Of a DNA stretch of 21,667 nt, positions 7,578 through 15,944 are shown piece after piece; position 1 is the stretch's first letter; every line of letters starts with the position of its first letter. The stretch is from the NCBI GenBank assembly GCA_002360495.1, contig DEQO01000130.1:1-21667 (forward strand). Direction: 5' to 3'. Below the pieces are notes generated by a model. That model was not told where the DNA came from. It ran no database searches and saw only the letters and a program-made list of their open reading frames with translations. This stretch comes from Flavobacteriales bacterium UBA3364 (GTDB lineage: Bacteria; Bacteroidota; Bacteroidia; Flavobacteriales_F; PHOS-HE28). A program made the translations under genes and the position numbers.

Positions 7578-8675
7578 ATGGCCAACGACCTGTTGAAGCA
7601 CATCCTGAAGCCCTCGATGGACTGGCTCTTCGTCTTCATCCCCATCACGCTATGGATGGAGCACAGCGAGGCTTCCGCGCCGATGGTCTTCTTCGCGGCC
7701 GCGCTGTCGATCATTCCCATCGCGCACCTGATCGTACACAGCACCGAGAAGATCGCCGTGCATACCGGTGATGCGGTGGGCGGCCTGCTCAACGCCACCT
7801 TCGGCAATGCTCCGGAGATCATCATCTCCATGGTGGCGCTGCGCGCAGGCCTGTACGACCTGGTGCTCGGCAGTCTTGCGGGCGCCGTGTTGGGCAATGC
7901 CCTCTTCGCAACCGGTCTCGCCTTCCTGCTGGGGGGGATGAAGGTGCGTGTGCAGCAATTCAACCCACAGAACGCCCGCCTGCTCGCGAGCATGATGTTG
8001 GTTGCCGTGGTAAGCCTGATGGTGCCCAGCGCGTTCTACCGGACCTTTCAGAGCAGCGTGGATGCCAAGCTCATCACGGACTTCAACGTGTGGCTCGCCG
8101 TGCTATTCCTGGTGTGCTACGTGCTCTACCTGGTCTTCACCCTGCGTACGCACAAGGATGAGTTCGCTGCGGTAGGTGGCGGTGAGGAACATACCGGCCC
8201 CAAGCCTTCGCTCCCCATCTCATTGATCACGCTCATCGTCGGCTCCGTGCTCGCCGCGTTCATCAGCGAAGTGCTGGTGGGTGCTGCGGAGGCGACCGGT
8301 GAAGCGCTGGGCCTCTCCCAGGTGTTCATCGGCATGGTAGTTCTGGCGCTCGTGGGTGGTGCGGCGGAGATCTTTTCTGCGGTTGCCGTGGCGCGCAAGG
8401 ACAAGCTGGACATGAGCCTCGGCATCACCATGGGCAGCTGCGTGCAGGTGGTGCTCTTCATCACGCCGTTGCTCGTGCTCTCCAGCCTGTTCATGGATGG
8501 ACCGCCGTTCCTGATCACCTTCGGCACCGGCACCATCGTGGCCGTGCTGCTGACGGCCCTCATGAGCGCGGTGATCACCAGTGACGGAAACTCCCAGTGG
8601 TTCAAAGGCGTGCAGATGTTGATGGTGTACCTCATCATCGCCAGCATGCTCTATTTCGTTCCCGAACTGCGATGA
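7578..8675 (+). CDS. cax: Calcium/proton exchanger (CaCA superfamily, Cax type)
   Basis: The 365-residue product has about 11 hydrophobic helices and the two inverted alpha repeats of cation/Ca2+ antiporters. The first repeat holds GGLLNATFGNAPEIIISMVAL (GNAPE at residues 76-80). The second holds ALVGGAAEIFSAVAVARKDKLDMSLGITMGSCVQ (GGAAE at 260-264). In most Cax proteins both repeats read GNA(T/A/P)E; here the second repeat has Gly in place of Asn. An acidic stretch (GGGEEH, about 200-205) links the two halves. It would expel Ca2+ from the cytoplasm in exchange for protons. The next gene overlaps its stop as ATGA at 8672-8675. Confidence 0.92.
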   Translation: MANDLLKHILKPSMDWLFVFIPITLWMEHSEASAPMVFFAAALSIIPIAHLIVHSTEKIAVHTGDAVGGLLNATFGNAPEIIISMVALRAGLYDLVLGSLAGAVLGNALFATGLAFLLGGMKVRVQQFNPQNARLLASMMLVAVVSLMVPSAFYRTFQSSVDAKLITDFNVWLAVLFLVCYVLYLVFTLRTHKDEFAAVGGGEEHTGPKPSLPISLITLIVGSVLAAFISEVLVGAAEATGEALGLSQVFIGMVVLALVGGAAEIFSAVAVARKDKLDMSLGITMGSCVQVVLFITPLLVLSSLFMDGPPFLITFGTGTIVAVLLTALMSAVITSDGNSQWFKGVQMLMVYLIIASMLYFVPELR

Positions 8676-9331
8676 GCAAGGAGAAGGAATACGTTTCCGG
8701 CCCGCTCGATCCGGTGGAGCGCGCCATGGAGGCGCTCTTCGGCCTTATCATGGTGCTCACCTTCACGGGCTCGCTCAGTGTGCTCAATGCGGGGCGCCAG
8801 GAAGTGCGCGAGATGTTGATCGGAGCGATTGGCTGCAACCTCGCATGGGGTATCATCGACGCCTGTTTCTATTTGATGGGTGTGCTTTCCGAACGCGGGC
8901 GTACCATCAAGCGACTGGAGCGGCTGCGTGCATCGGATGACGCGAAGGTGGTGGAGGAGGTCTTTTGCGAAGCGCTGCCCGAAGGCGTGGTGGATCTGAT
9001 GACCGCTGAAGAGCGCGCTTCCTTGCGGCAACGCCTCGTGAACTATCCAGATCCGCCGCGCAGTGCGAAGCTCAAGTGGCCCGATATCAAGGGTGCGGTC
9101 TCCGTGTTCTTCTGGGTCTTTCTCACCACTTTCCCCGTATCGCTGCCCTTCCTCTTCGTGCAGGATCCCTTCATCGCCTTGCGCATCAGCAACGGCATCG
9201 CCATACTGCTCCTCTTCTTCATTGGCCGCAGGCTGGCTCGATACGCAGGTTTCAGTATTTGGGGCACCAGCCTCTTCATGGTATTCTTCGGCCTTATCAT
9301 GGTCGCCATCACCATCGCATTGGGCGGATGA
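8672..9331 (+). CDS. VIT1/CCC1-like membrane transporter
   Basis: The 219-residue product begins at ATG 8672, overlapping the exchanger stop by four bases. It shows five transmembrane helices (about residues 20-38, 47-70, 133-153, 160-180 and 190-216) with a roughly 60-residue charged segment between helices 2 and 3. That topology, and the opening PVERAMEALFGLIMVLTFTG with IGAIGCNLAWGIIDACFYLMG, resemble bacterial relatives of the VIT1/CCC1 iron and manganese transporters, whose helix 2-3 loop carries the metal-binding domain. The loop here is acidic (DDAKVVEEVFCEALPEGVVDLMTAEE). Transport of Fe2+ or Mn2+ is inferred from family resemblance and the cation-transport neighbours; I cannot verify the metal ligands. 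Confidence 0.75.
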   Translation: MSKEKEYVSGPLDPVERAMEALFGLIMVLTFTGSLSVLNAGRQEVREMLIGAIGCNLAWGIIDACFYLMGVLSERGRTIKRLERLRASDDAKVVEEVFCEALPEGVVDLMTAEERASLRQRLVNYPDPPRSAKLKWPDIKGAVSVFFWVFLTTFPVSLPFLFVQDPFIALRISNGIAILLLFFIGRRLARYAGFSIWGTSLFMVFFGLIMVAITIALGG

Positions 9332-10005
9332 AACTGCGAGCCACACTCATTTCCGCTTGGCTTGTGCTCAATTGTATTGGAGCATTTGCGCAGGACACTA
9401 CAACGGTGGTCACGGTGCAGGATACGGACCGTACCTGGTACGTGGAGCCTTCTTTGCTGGGTATTCTCTATCGTGATACCATCGCGCTGTGGAACCCGGC
9501 GCTGACCATCGACCGTGGCCACCTGCACTTGGAGGCACGGTACCAGTGGGAGGATTGGCGCACCGCCTCGCTTTGGGCCGGGTACAACATGTCCTTTGGC
9601 GGTGCCGTGCAGGTGGATGTCGCACCCATGATCGGAGGTGTATTCGGCAACATCCAGGGTGTGGCACCCGGTTGCTTGTTGGAGGTGGCTTGGAAGCGCC
9701 TTTCCTTTTACTCCAGCAGCGAACAGTTCATTGATGTTGAGGACAGCACCGCAGGTTTCACCTACACGTGGAACGAACTCGCCGTCGATCTCGACCATCT
9801 GCTGGTCGGCATCGTGGCACAACGTACGCGCACGTTCGAATCACCACTGGACCTGCAACGCGGTCTGTTGCTGATGCGTGAACAGGGTGCGTTCACGTTC
9901 GGCATGTACCTTTTCAACATCGGTTGGACCGATCCGACCGTGGCGTTCACACTTTCATACGGGATCGAGTCGCCACGCTCGCGCCCTCCACCGAAAACAC
10001 CTTGA
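9328..10005 (+). CDS. Secreted, probably outer-membrane, protein of unknown function
   Basis: The 225-residue product starts at ATG 9328, overlapping the previous stop as ATGA. A signal peptide (about residues 1-22) ends at IGAFAQ. The mature part alternates short amphipathic strands (LHLEARYQWEDWRTASLWAGYNMSFGGAVQVDVAPMIGGVFG), has many aromatic girdle-like residues and ends with a strand (PTVAFTLSYGI) plus a Pro/Arg tail (PRSRPPPKTP). This is consistent with a small beta-barrel, but I recognise no named family. Translational coupling to the two transport genes suggests it serves the same ion-handling unit. Confidence 0.78.
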   Translation: MKLRATLISAWLVLNCIGAFAQDTTTVVTVQDTDRTWYVEPSLLGILYRDTIALWNPALTIDRGHLHLEARYQWEDWRTASLWAGYNMSFGGAVQVDVAPMIGGVFGNIQGVAPGCLLEVAWKRLSFYSSSEQFIDVEDSTAGFTYTWNELAVDLDHLLVGIVAQRTRTFESPLDLQRGLLLMREQGAFTFGMYLFNIGWTDPTVAFTLSYGIESPRSRPPPKTP

Positions 10006-10008
10006 ACC

Positions 10009-10599
10009 ATGCGCCTGCCGACCATCACCCTTCTTCTACTGACCGTTTCTTGCGCCAGTAGCAACCTCGGACGCAGTTGGGTCTCTCCGGACGCGGCAGG
10101 CAAACAGTTCAAGAAACTGGGTGTGGTGGCCTTGACGAACCAGGAGGTCTATCGTCGCGAGGCCGAATGGGCACTGGTGCAGGAACTGGGCGAGCGCGGC
10201 CTGGCGAGCTACCAGCTTTTAGATGGCCTGAACAGCCTGCGCGACACGGCCAATGTCGTGCGCACCCTCCAGGAGGCAGGTTGCGATGGCATCGTCACCC
10301 TGCAGTTGAAGAGCGGGAGAGTACGGCCTGACCCCGCGGCCGCGCCGTCAAGTAATGCATCAGTGGGCACGACCATGGACGACTACTGGGTCGATCCCAG
10401 TGCGCAACAGGCGGAGGCCTTCCTGCCCGGCCAGTTCTTCTCGGTGGAAGTGCATGTGTTCGACATGGCTGCGCGAAAGATGGTGTATAACGGTCTGGCC
10501 ATTGAGCAGGACGCACGCAACACCGCCGACCTTGTGCACATGGTGCGGCGCGATGTGATGGATGATCTCCGACAGAAAGGGGTGGTGAGCGGGAAGTGA
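10009..10599 (+). CDS. Lipoprotein, paralogue of the gene at 430
   Basis: The 196-residue product begins 3 bases after the previous stop and has a short signal peptide with the lipobox-like TVSC (lipidated Cys at residue 15). It shares an ordered set of motifs with the protein at 430-1044: SW..PDA, KK.(G)VVAL, RREAE..L..ELGERG, SYQLL, a DGI segment before a strand, and a closing helix (VRRDVMDDLRQKGV). It lacks the Tyr-rich insert of that paralogue. It ends the five-gene channel/exchanger cluster. The role is unknown; the motif order is compatible with DUF4136-like envelope lipoproteins. Confidence 0.85.
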   Translation: MRLPTITLLLLTVSCASSNLGRSWVSPDAAGKQFKKLGVVALTNQEVYRREAEWALVQELGERGLASYQLLDGLNSLRDTANVVRTLQEAGCDGIVTLQLKSGRVRPDPAAAPSSNASVGTTMDDYWVDPSAQQAEAFLPGQFFSVEVHVFDMAARKMVYNGLAIEQDARNTADLVHMVRRDVMDDLRQKGVVSGK

Positions 10600-10703
10600 T
10601 GCACGATCCATAAATGCCGCGACCCCACCTGCATTGTTCAACCTGGTCCCGTGATCCAACCTTCACTCTCATCGTCCAACTCCCAAACCCGAACAACAGC
10701 CCC

Positions 10704-11033
10704 ATGAGAATCCTCTGCGTCGCCCTGCTGAGGACACTTCCTCTGATCGCCCTCGCCCAGGAGAAGGACGATGATGATGGATGGAACGGGATCCGCGCGG
10801 GCTACCACAGCAGCAACGTGGACGGTGACTGGGGCGAGGCCGATGCGCGCACGGGCTTCTATGCCGGATACTACCGCAACCTCATCAAGGTTCCGCTCTA
10901 CCGGTTGAGCACCGGTCTTGAGTACCACACCGCCGGCGCGTCCAGCTCAGTATGCGGTGGTGTCGGTGCTGGTGGTGTCGGTCTTGGTGCTGCCGCCATC
11001 GCCGCCGCATGCGGTGAACAGGGTGAGCAGTAG
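10704..11033 (+). pseudogene. Truncated outer-membrane beta-barrel gene
   Basis: From ATG 10704 the frame encodes a signal peptide (ending near LIALAQ) and a good barrel N-terminus: WNGIRAGYHSSNVDG, then TGFYAGYYRNLIKVPLYRLSTGLEYHTAGA, as in Bacteroidota barrel proteins of the PorT or OMP_b-brl_2 type. At about codon 78 (near 10937) the barrel pattern stops and the frame continues as a Gly/Ala/Val-rich run (VCGGVGAGGVGLGAAAIAAACG) to TAG 11031-11033. That run is the antisense of a lipoprotein-like ORF on the other strand. Members of these families run on for many more residues, so the gene appears to have lost its 3' half. A break near 10937-10946 is inferred. Confidence 0.6.
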
Positions 11034-11066
11034 GGCGGTACTGATGGGGTAATGCAGGTTATGCAT
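10947..11066 (-). CDS. 39-residue lipoprotein ORF, possibly the remnant of a larger gene
   Basis: On the minus strand, ATG 11066 opens a 39-codon frame ending at TGA 10947. It encodes a signal peptide with a clear lipobox (LFTAC, Cys at residue 20) followed by GGDGGSTK and a Thr/Asp repeat (TDTTSTDTT). This is a typical N-terminus for a Bacteroidota lipoprotein. It starts 57 bases after the stop of the HAD phosphatase gene, in the same direction. It could be a complete microprotein or, since it ends close to the truncated barrel gene coming from the other side, the stump of a longer lipoprotein gene. The two 12-base direct repeats at 10956-10967 and 10971-10982 encode the Thr/Asp repeat. Confidence 0.5.
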   Translation of the reverse strand: MHNLHYPISTALLLTLFTACGGDGGSTKTDTTSTDTTAY

Positions 11067-11123
11067 GTTGTGACTATTGGGGTCAGGTCTCTTCCGTGAA
11101 AATAGGTGCACTTATCACTCCGA

Positions 11124-12167
11124 TCACTTCGCGGACACGAACACATCGTTCCAATCCTTCACCATGTCCACCACCAGCCATCCGTGTTTCGGCGCTGCGG
11201 TCAACGCGCTGATCAAAGTGCCGCTCACCGGCGGCTTCGCGTCGTAGGCTGTCTCGCGCACGGAGTCCGTGTGGTGCACGATCAGCCCGAAGCTCGGGCG
11301 CGGGTTGTTCAGCGTGGTGTACTCGAGCATGGCCTGGTCGCCATCGCTGTTGCCGGCGCAGAAAACGGGGCGCCGACCGATGTGCCGATGAATGCCCGCC
11401 GGCTTACCGTCCTTGTCGTCCACGAAGATGTCCTCCATCGTCTTGGTGAGGGTGGGCACCCCGTTCACCAGCTCGAAGTCGACCGCAGCTGAACTGCCCA
11501 CTACTTGCTCCGGCGGTATGCCGTACAGTTCTTCGGCGAACACGCGCATGAAGTCGATGCCACCGCCGGAAACAATGAAGGTCTTGTAGCCGTTGGCGCG
11601 CAGGTAGGTGAGCAGCTCCAGCACGGGCTGGTACGTGGCACCGGCGAGGCCCGCACCACCCTTGGGCTGCTGGAAGCCCTTCATCCATTCGCGCACGTTG
11701 GCCTGGTAGTCGGGCACGGTGATGCCCGCATGCGTCAGTGCCAGCAGGTGCATCAGTCCATCGTGGTGCTTGCCGGCGGCCAAGGTGGCCAGGTCTCCGG
11801 CGAGGGCAGCCTTCACCATGGGGTCCTTCGCCAGCGCTGGTTCGTTCGGCGCGCGACGCTTGATCTCGTGGAGCACGAAGGCCAACTGCGGGGGCATCGG
11901 GGCTTCGCTCCACAGCGTACCGTCGTTGTCGAAGACCGCGATGCGCTCCGGCACCGGCACAAAGTCGGTACCGCCTTCGGTAGTGGTACGCTGCACGAAG
12001 TCGATGATGGCCTGCTTGGTCGCGCCCGCGTTCCAGCTGGGCATCGGGTCCACGGCGGCGATGCTCGTGTCGGCGCTGTTCGCCCGTGTAGGTGCCGGTG
12101 CCTCACAGGCCAACAGCGCGCCCGCAGTCGCAATGGAAAGCAGGAAAGATGATCGTGTGTACTTCAT
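11124..12167 (-). CDS. Lipoprotein HAD-superfamily phosphatase
   Basis: The 347-residue product begins with a lipoprotein signal (Cys at residue 21, LLAC). The four HAD motifs are present: I, FDNDGTL (79-85), with nucleophile Asp80 and acid/base Asp82; II, FIVSGGG (Ser200); III, a Lys near 255 in DKDGKPAG; IV, GNSDGD (272-277). The cap segment lies between motifs I and II. The layout resembles phosphoserine-phosphatase-like HAD proteins, but the lipid anchor places it outside the cytoplasm, so a periplasmic phosphate ester is the likelier substrate. It lies 90 bases downstream of the minus-strand sulfatase; a hairpin terminator sits in that gap, so it may have its own promoter or be read through at low level. 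Start ATG 12167 was chosen because it opens the signal peptide. Confidence 0.88.
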   Translation of the reverse strand: MKYTRSSFLLSIATAGALLACEAPAPTRANSADTSIAAVDPMPSWNAGATKQAIIDFVQRTTTEGGTDFVPVPERIAVFDNDGTLWSEAPMPPQLAFVLHEIKRRAPNEPALAKDPMVKAALAGDLATLAAGKHHDGLMHLLALTHAGITVPDYQANVREWMKGFQQPKGGAGLAGATYQPVLELLTYLRANGYKTFIVSGGGIDFMRVFAEELYGIPPEQVVGSSAAVDFELVNGVPTLTKTMEDIFVDDKDGKPAGIHRHIGRRPVFCAGNSDGDQAMLEYTTLNNPRPSFGLIVHHTDSVRETAYDAKPPVSGTLISALTAAPKHGWLVVDMVKDWNDVFVSAK

Positions 12168-12197
12168 ACATAGATATCGTGGTGCCGGTTCCGAACG

Positions 12198-12232
12198 AAA
12201 AGGCCGCATCGGATCTGCAACCGATGCGGCCT
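12198..12232 (-). terminator. Rho-independent terminator downstream of the C-T-A-G-R sulfatase
   Basis: Bases 12201-12212 (AGGCCGCATCGG) and 12221-12232 are a perfect 12-base-pair inverted repeat with an 8-base loop. Read on the minus strand, the stem is followed directly by TTTTCGTT. It lies 25 bases past the stop codon of the sulfatase at 12258-13841 and before the HAD gene. Confidence 0.85.
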
Positions 12233-12257
12233 CTTCATCATACCCGGTGAGGTGGTG

Positions 12258-13841
<1,584 letters not shown>

Positions 13842-13997
13842 CACGGGAAGCGGTGTTGGTATTTGATGCGGTGGATCACAAGTGCTCGACATGCTCGTGC
13901 CGAAGGTCGCTAACATACTTCAGCCGCCAGTTGAATCCCTTACCGGGTATCGGATCACCATGAGGTTCAAATTCGCCACTAGCTTCGGCCTCCGTTC

Positions 13998-15080
13998 GTG
14001 AGACTCTTCCACCTCCACCTCCCCTTCCTTCTGCTCTGCCTGGCCTCCTGCGGAACGCATTCAGGCCCGACACCCAGCGCATCCACCCTGCGTGACACGG
14101 TGCCGCACCACCCGGATGAGCGACCCGCGGGCGAAGCGCCGGCAGGCATGGTGTGGATCCCAGGTGGAGAGTTCACCATGGGCAGCGACGACACGCTCGC
14201 ATGGCCAGAGGAGCGGCCCGCACACCGTGTATCGGTGAAGGGTTTCTTCATGGACACAACCGAGGTGACCAACGCGCAGTTCGACAGTTTCGTGAAGGCC
14301 ACCGGATACGTGACCGATGCGGAGAAGGCGCCTTTGCTCGAGGAGATCATGGAACAGGTGGCTCCCGGCACACCACCACCGAAGCCGGAGGACCTTGTGC
14401 CCGGCTCACTCGTATTCAGCCCTGTAGGGAAGGACCTGCACGATTGCCGATACCTCGAATGGTGGAGCTGGACGCACGGTGCGGATTGGCGGCATCCCGA
14501 AGGACCCGGCAGCAACATCACCGATCGCATGGACCACCCCGTGGTGCAGGTGAGCTGGAACGACGCCATGGCCTATTGCGCATGGGTCGGTAAGCGCCTG
14601 CCCACCGAGGCCGAATGGGAACGCGCCGCACGTGGCGGCGTGGAACGCCAGCCCTACCTCTGGGGCACCGATCACCCCACGGACAGTGTGGTGAAATGCA
14701 ACAGCTGGCAGGGTCCCTTTCCGCAAATGAACACCGCGAAGGACGGCTATGTGCGCACGGCTCCGGTGGGCCGCTATGCACCCAACGGCTTCGGCCTGTA
14801 CGACATGGCCGGAAATGTGTGGGAATGGTGCAGTGACTGGCTGGACATGACCTTGTACGCACGACGTGCCGGACAACGCATCACGGACCCTCAAGGACCA
14901 GCGAAGAGCTATGATCCCGAGCGTCCCTACGAACCCTTGCGGGCGCAGCGCGGTGGCAGCTTCCTTTGCCACGACACGTATTGCTGGCGTTACCGGCCGA
15001 GCGCACGTCAGGGCAGCACGCCTGATAGCGGCATGAGCCACGTGGGCTTCCGCTGCGTAAAGGACGCTCCCACACCTTGA
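13998..15080 (+). CDS. Formylglycine-generating enzyme with lipoprotein signal (SUMF1/FGE family)
   Basis: The 360-residue product starts at GTG 13998, the only start before an in-frame stop at 13980 that retains the signal peptide. The lipobox LASC puts the lipidated Cys at residue 18. The FGE fold begins at about 50 (GMVWIPGGEFTMGSD), with TTEVTNAQFDSFV, HPVVQVSWNDAMAYC, GKRLPTEAEWERAARGG and NGFGLYDMAGNVWEWC. The C-terminal RGGSFLCHDTYCWRYR (from 318) matches the catalytic region of human FGE; the two copper-binding cysteines are Cys324 and Cys329, and TPDSGMSHVGFRC follows. This supports true catalytic activity, unlike GldJ/GldK-type members lacking the cysteines. It oxidises the sulfatase active-site Cys to formylglycine with O2. 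Four bases before the DUF2490 gene; divergent from one sulfatase and upstream of another. Confidence 0.92.
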   Translation: MRLFHLHLPFLLLCLASCGTHSGPTPSASTLRDTVPHHPDERPAGEAPAGMVWIPGGEFTMGSDDTLAWPEERPAHRVSVKGFFMDTTEVTNAQFDSFVKATGYVTDAEKAPLLEEIMEQVAPGTPPPKPEDLVPGSLVFSPVGKDLHDCRYLEWWSWTHGADWRHPEGPGSNITDRMDHPVVQVSWNDAMAYCAWVGKRLPTEAEWERAARGGVERQPYLWGTDHPTDSVVKCNSWQGPFPQMNTAKDGYVRTAPVGRYAPNGFGLYDMAGNVWEWCSDWLDMTLYARRAGQRITDPQGPAKSYDPERPYEPLRAQRGGSFLCHDTYCWRYRPSARQGSTPDSGMSHVGFRCVKDAPTP

Positions 15081-15084
15081 GCGC

Positions 15085-15852
15085 ATGTTGGTACGCCCAC
15101 CGCTTGTCCGGAGAGCAGGCCTGCATGCCATGGTCGCGTTCATTCTGTCCCATACTACCGCAGCACAAGACCCCAACACTCAGCTCTGGATGGACGGCAT
15201 CCTTGGCCGCTCGTTCGCGAGCTATTACATGGCCGAGTGCGAGTTGAGCTACCAGACGCTCATCTCCGAGCACGACCGCTGGGAGAGTCTCAACATAAGC
15301 CCCAGCTTGGAGGTGAGTCCCACGGCGCATTGGAGCTTCATGGCCGGGCTGCCGTATTCGTACACCATCCAACGCACCGATCTGAACACGGCCGAGCTTC
15401 GGCTCCAGCTCGGTGGGAAGTACAACTTCACCCCGTTCAAGCGGGCGCAGCTTCGCCTGAACGCGCGGTACGAGCTCCGGCGCATGCGTAATGAGGAGAG
15501 CGCCGCCGTGGAGCGCGCGCAACGCACCAGGCTTCGTGCCGAGCTGGTGCTGCCCCTTGATGTGCGCAGCTATGACAGCGACACCATGTGGTATGGTATC
15601 GCCGATGCCGAGGTCTTCATCACCATGGACCAGGATGTGTCCGAACGCTTCGCCAACCGGATGCGCGTGCGCACGGGCCTTGGCCGCAAGTTCTCGTACA
15701 ACTGGCGCGCGGAGCTGATCTACACGCTGCAGCGGTCGCGCGATGCGCTCAGCGATGACGACCCGTCAACGGACAACATCATCCGGCTGCGCCTCAAGTA
15801 CTATTTCACGCCGCGGTCCCGTTCGAACGCCGCTGGCGATAATGCGAACTGA
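15085..15852 (+). CDS. DUF2490-type outer-membrane protein
   Basis: The 255-residue product starts 4 bases after the FGE stop. A signal peptide precedes AAQDPNTQLWMDG (about residue 27). The body is a series of amphipathic strands with the DUF2490 pattern: WMDGILGRSF..YYMAECELSYQ, HDRWESLNISPSLEVSPTAHWSFMAG, TAELRLQLGGKYNFTPFKRAQLRLNARYELRR, RLRAELVLPLD, LGRKFSYNWRAELIYTL, and a last strand ending IIRLRLKYYF. Such proteins are predicted outer-membrane barrels of unknown function, frequent in Bacteroidota. ATG 15130 inside the signal region is an alternative start. Operon partner of the FGE gene; a role in sulfated-substrate handling is a guess from position only. Confidence 0.85.
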   Translation: MLVRPPLVRRAGLHAMVAFILSHTTAAQDPNTQLWMDGILGRSFASYYMAECELSYQTLISEHDRWESLNISPSLEVSPTAHWSFMAGLPYSYTIQRTDLNTAELRLQLGGKYNFTPFKRAQLRLNARYELRRMRNEESAAVERAQRTRLRAELVLPLDVRSYDSDTMWYGIADAEVFITMDQDVSERFANRMRVRTGLGRKFSYNWRAELIYTLQRSRDALSDDDPSTDNIIRLRLKYYFTPRSRSNAAGDNAN

Positions 15853-15944
15853 CCGGCACACCGCGTCCGGCACCATCTCCAGCGGGCATTCACCAGGCGG
15901 GCCCGTCATAATTGCTTCCTTTACATCATACCAACCAAGCACCA

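Noticed and set aside
6629..7993. 454-codon open frame on the minus strand
   Set aside because: It crosses three real genes in the wrong frame, including the selectivity filter region of the channel gene; no family features.
10956..10982. Two 12-base direct repeats GGTGGTGTCGGT
   Set aside because: They are explained as codons of a Thr/Asp repeat in the small lipoprotein ORF, and do not look like an insertion-site duplication or iteron array.
12169..12176. TATCTATG on the minus strand as a -7 box for the HAD gene
   Set aside because: It is one base off TAnnTTTG but would place the transcription start inside the coding sequence.
13980..13987. TAGCTTCG as a -7 box for the FGE gene
   Set aside because: It is the same octamer as at 402-409, but there is no TTG at a suitable distance and the start codon would lie only about four bases after the transcription start.
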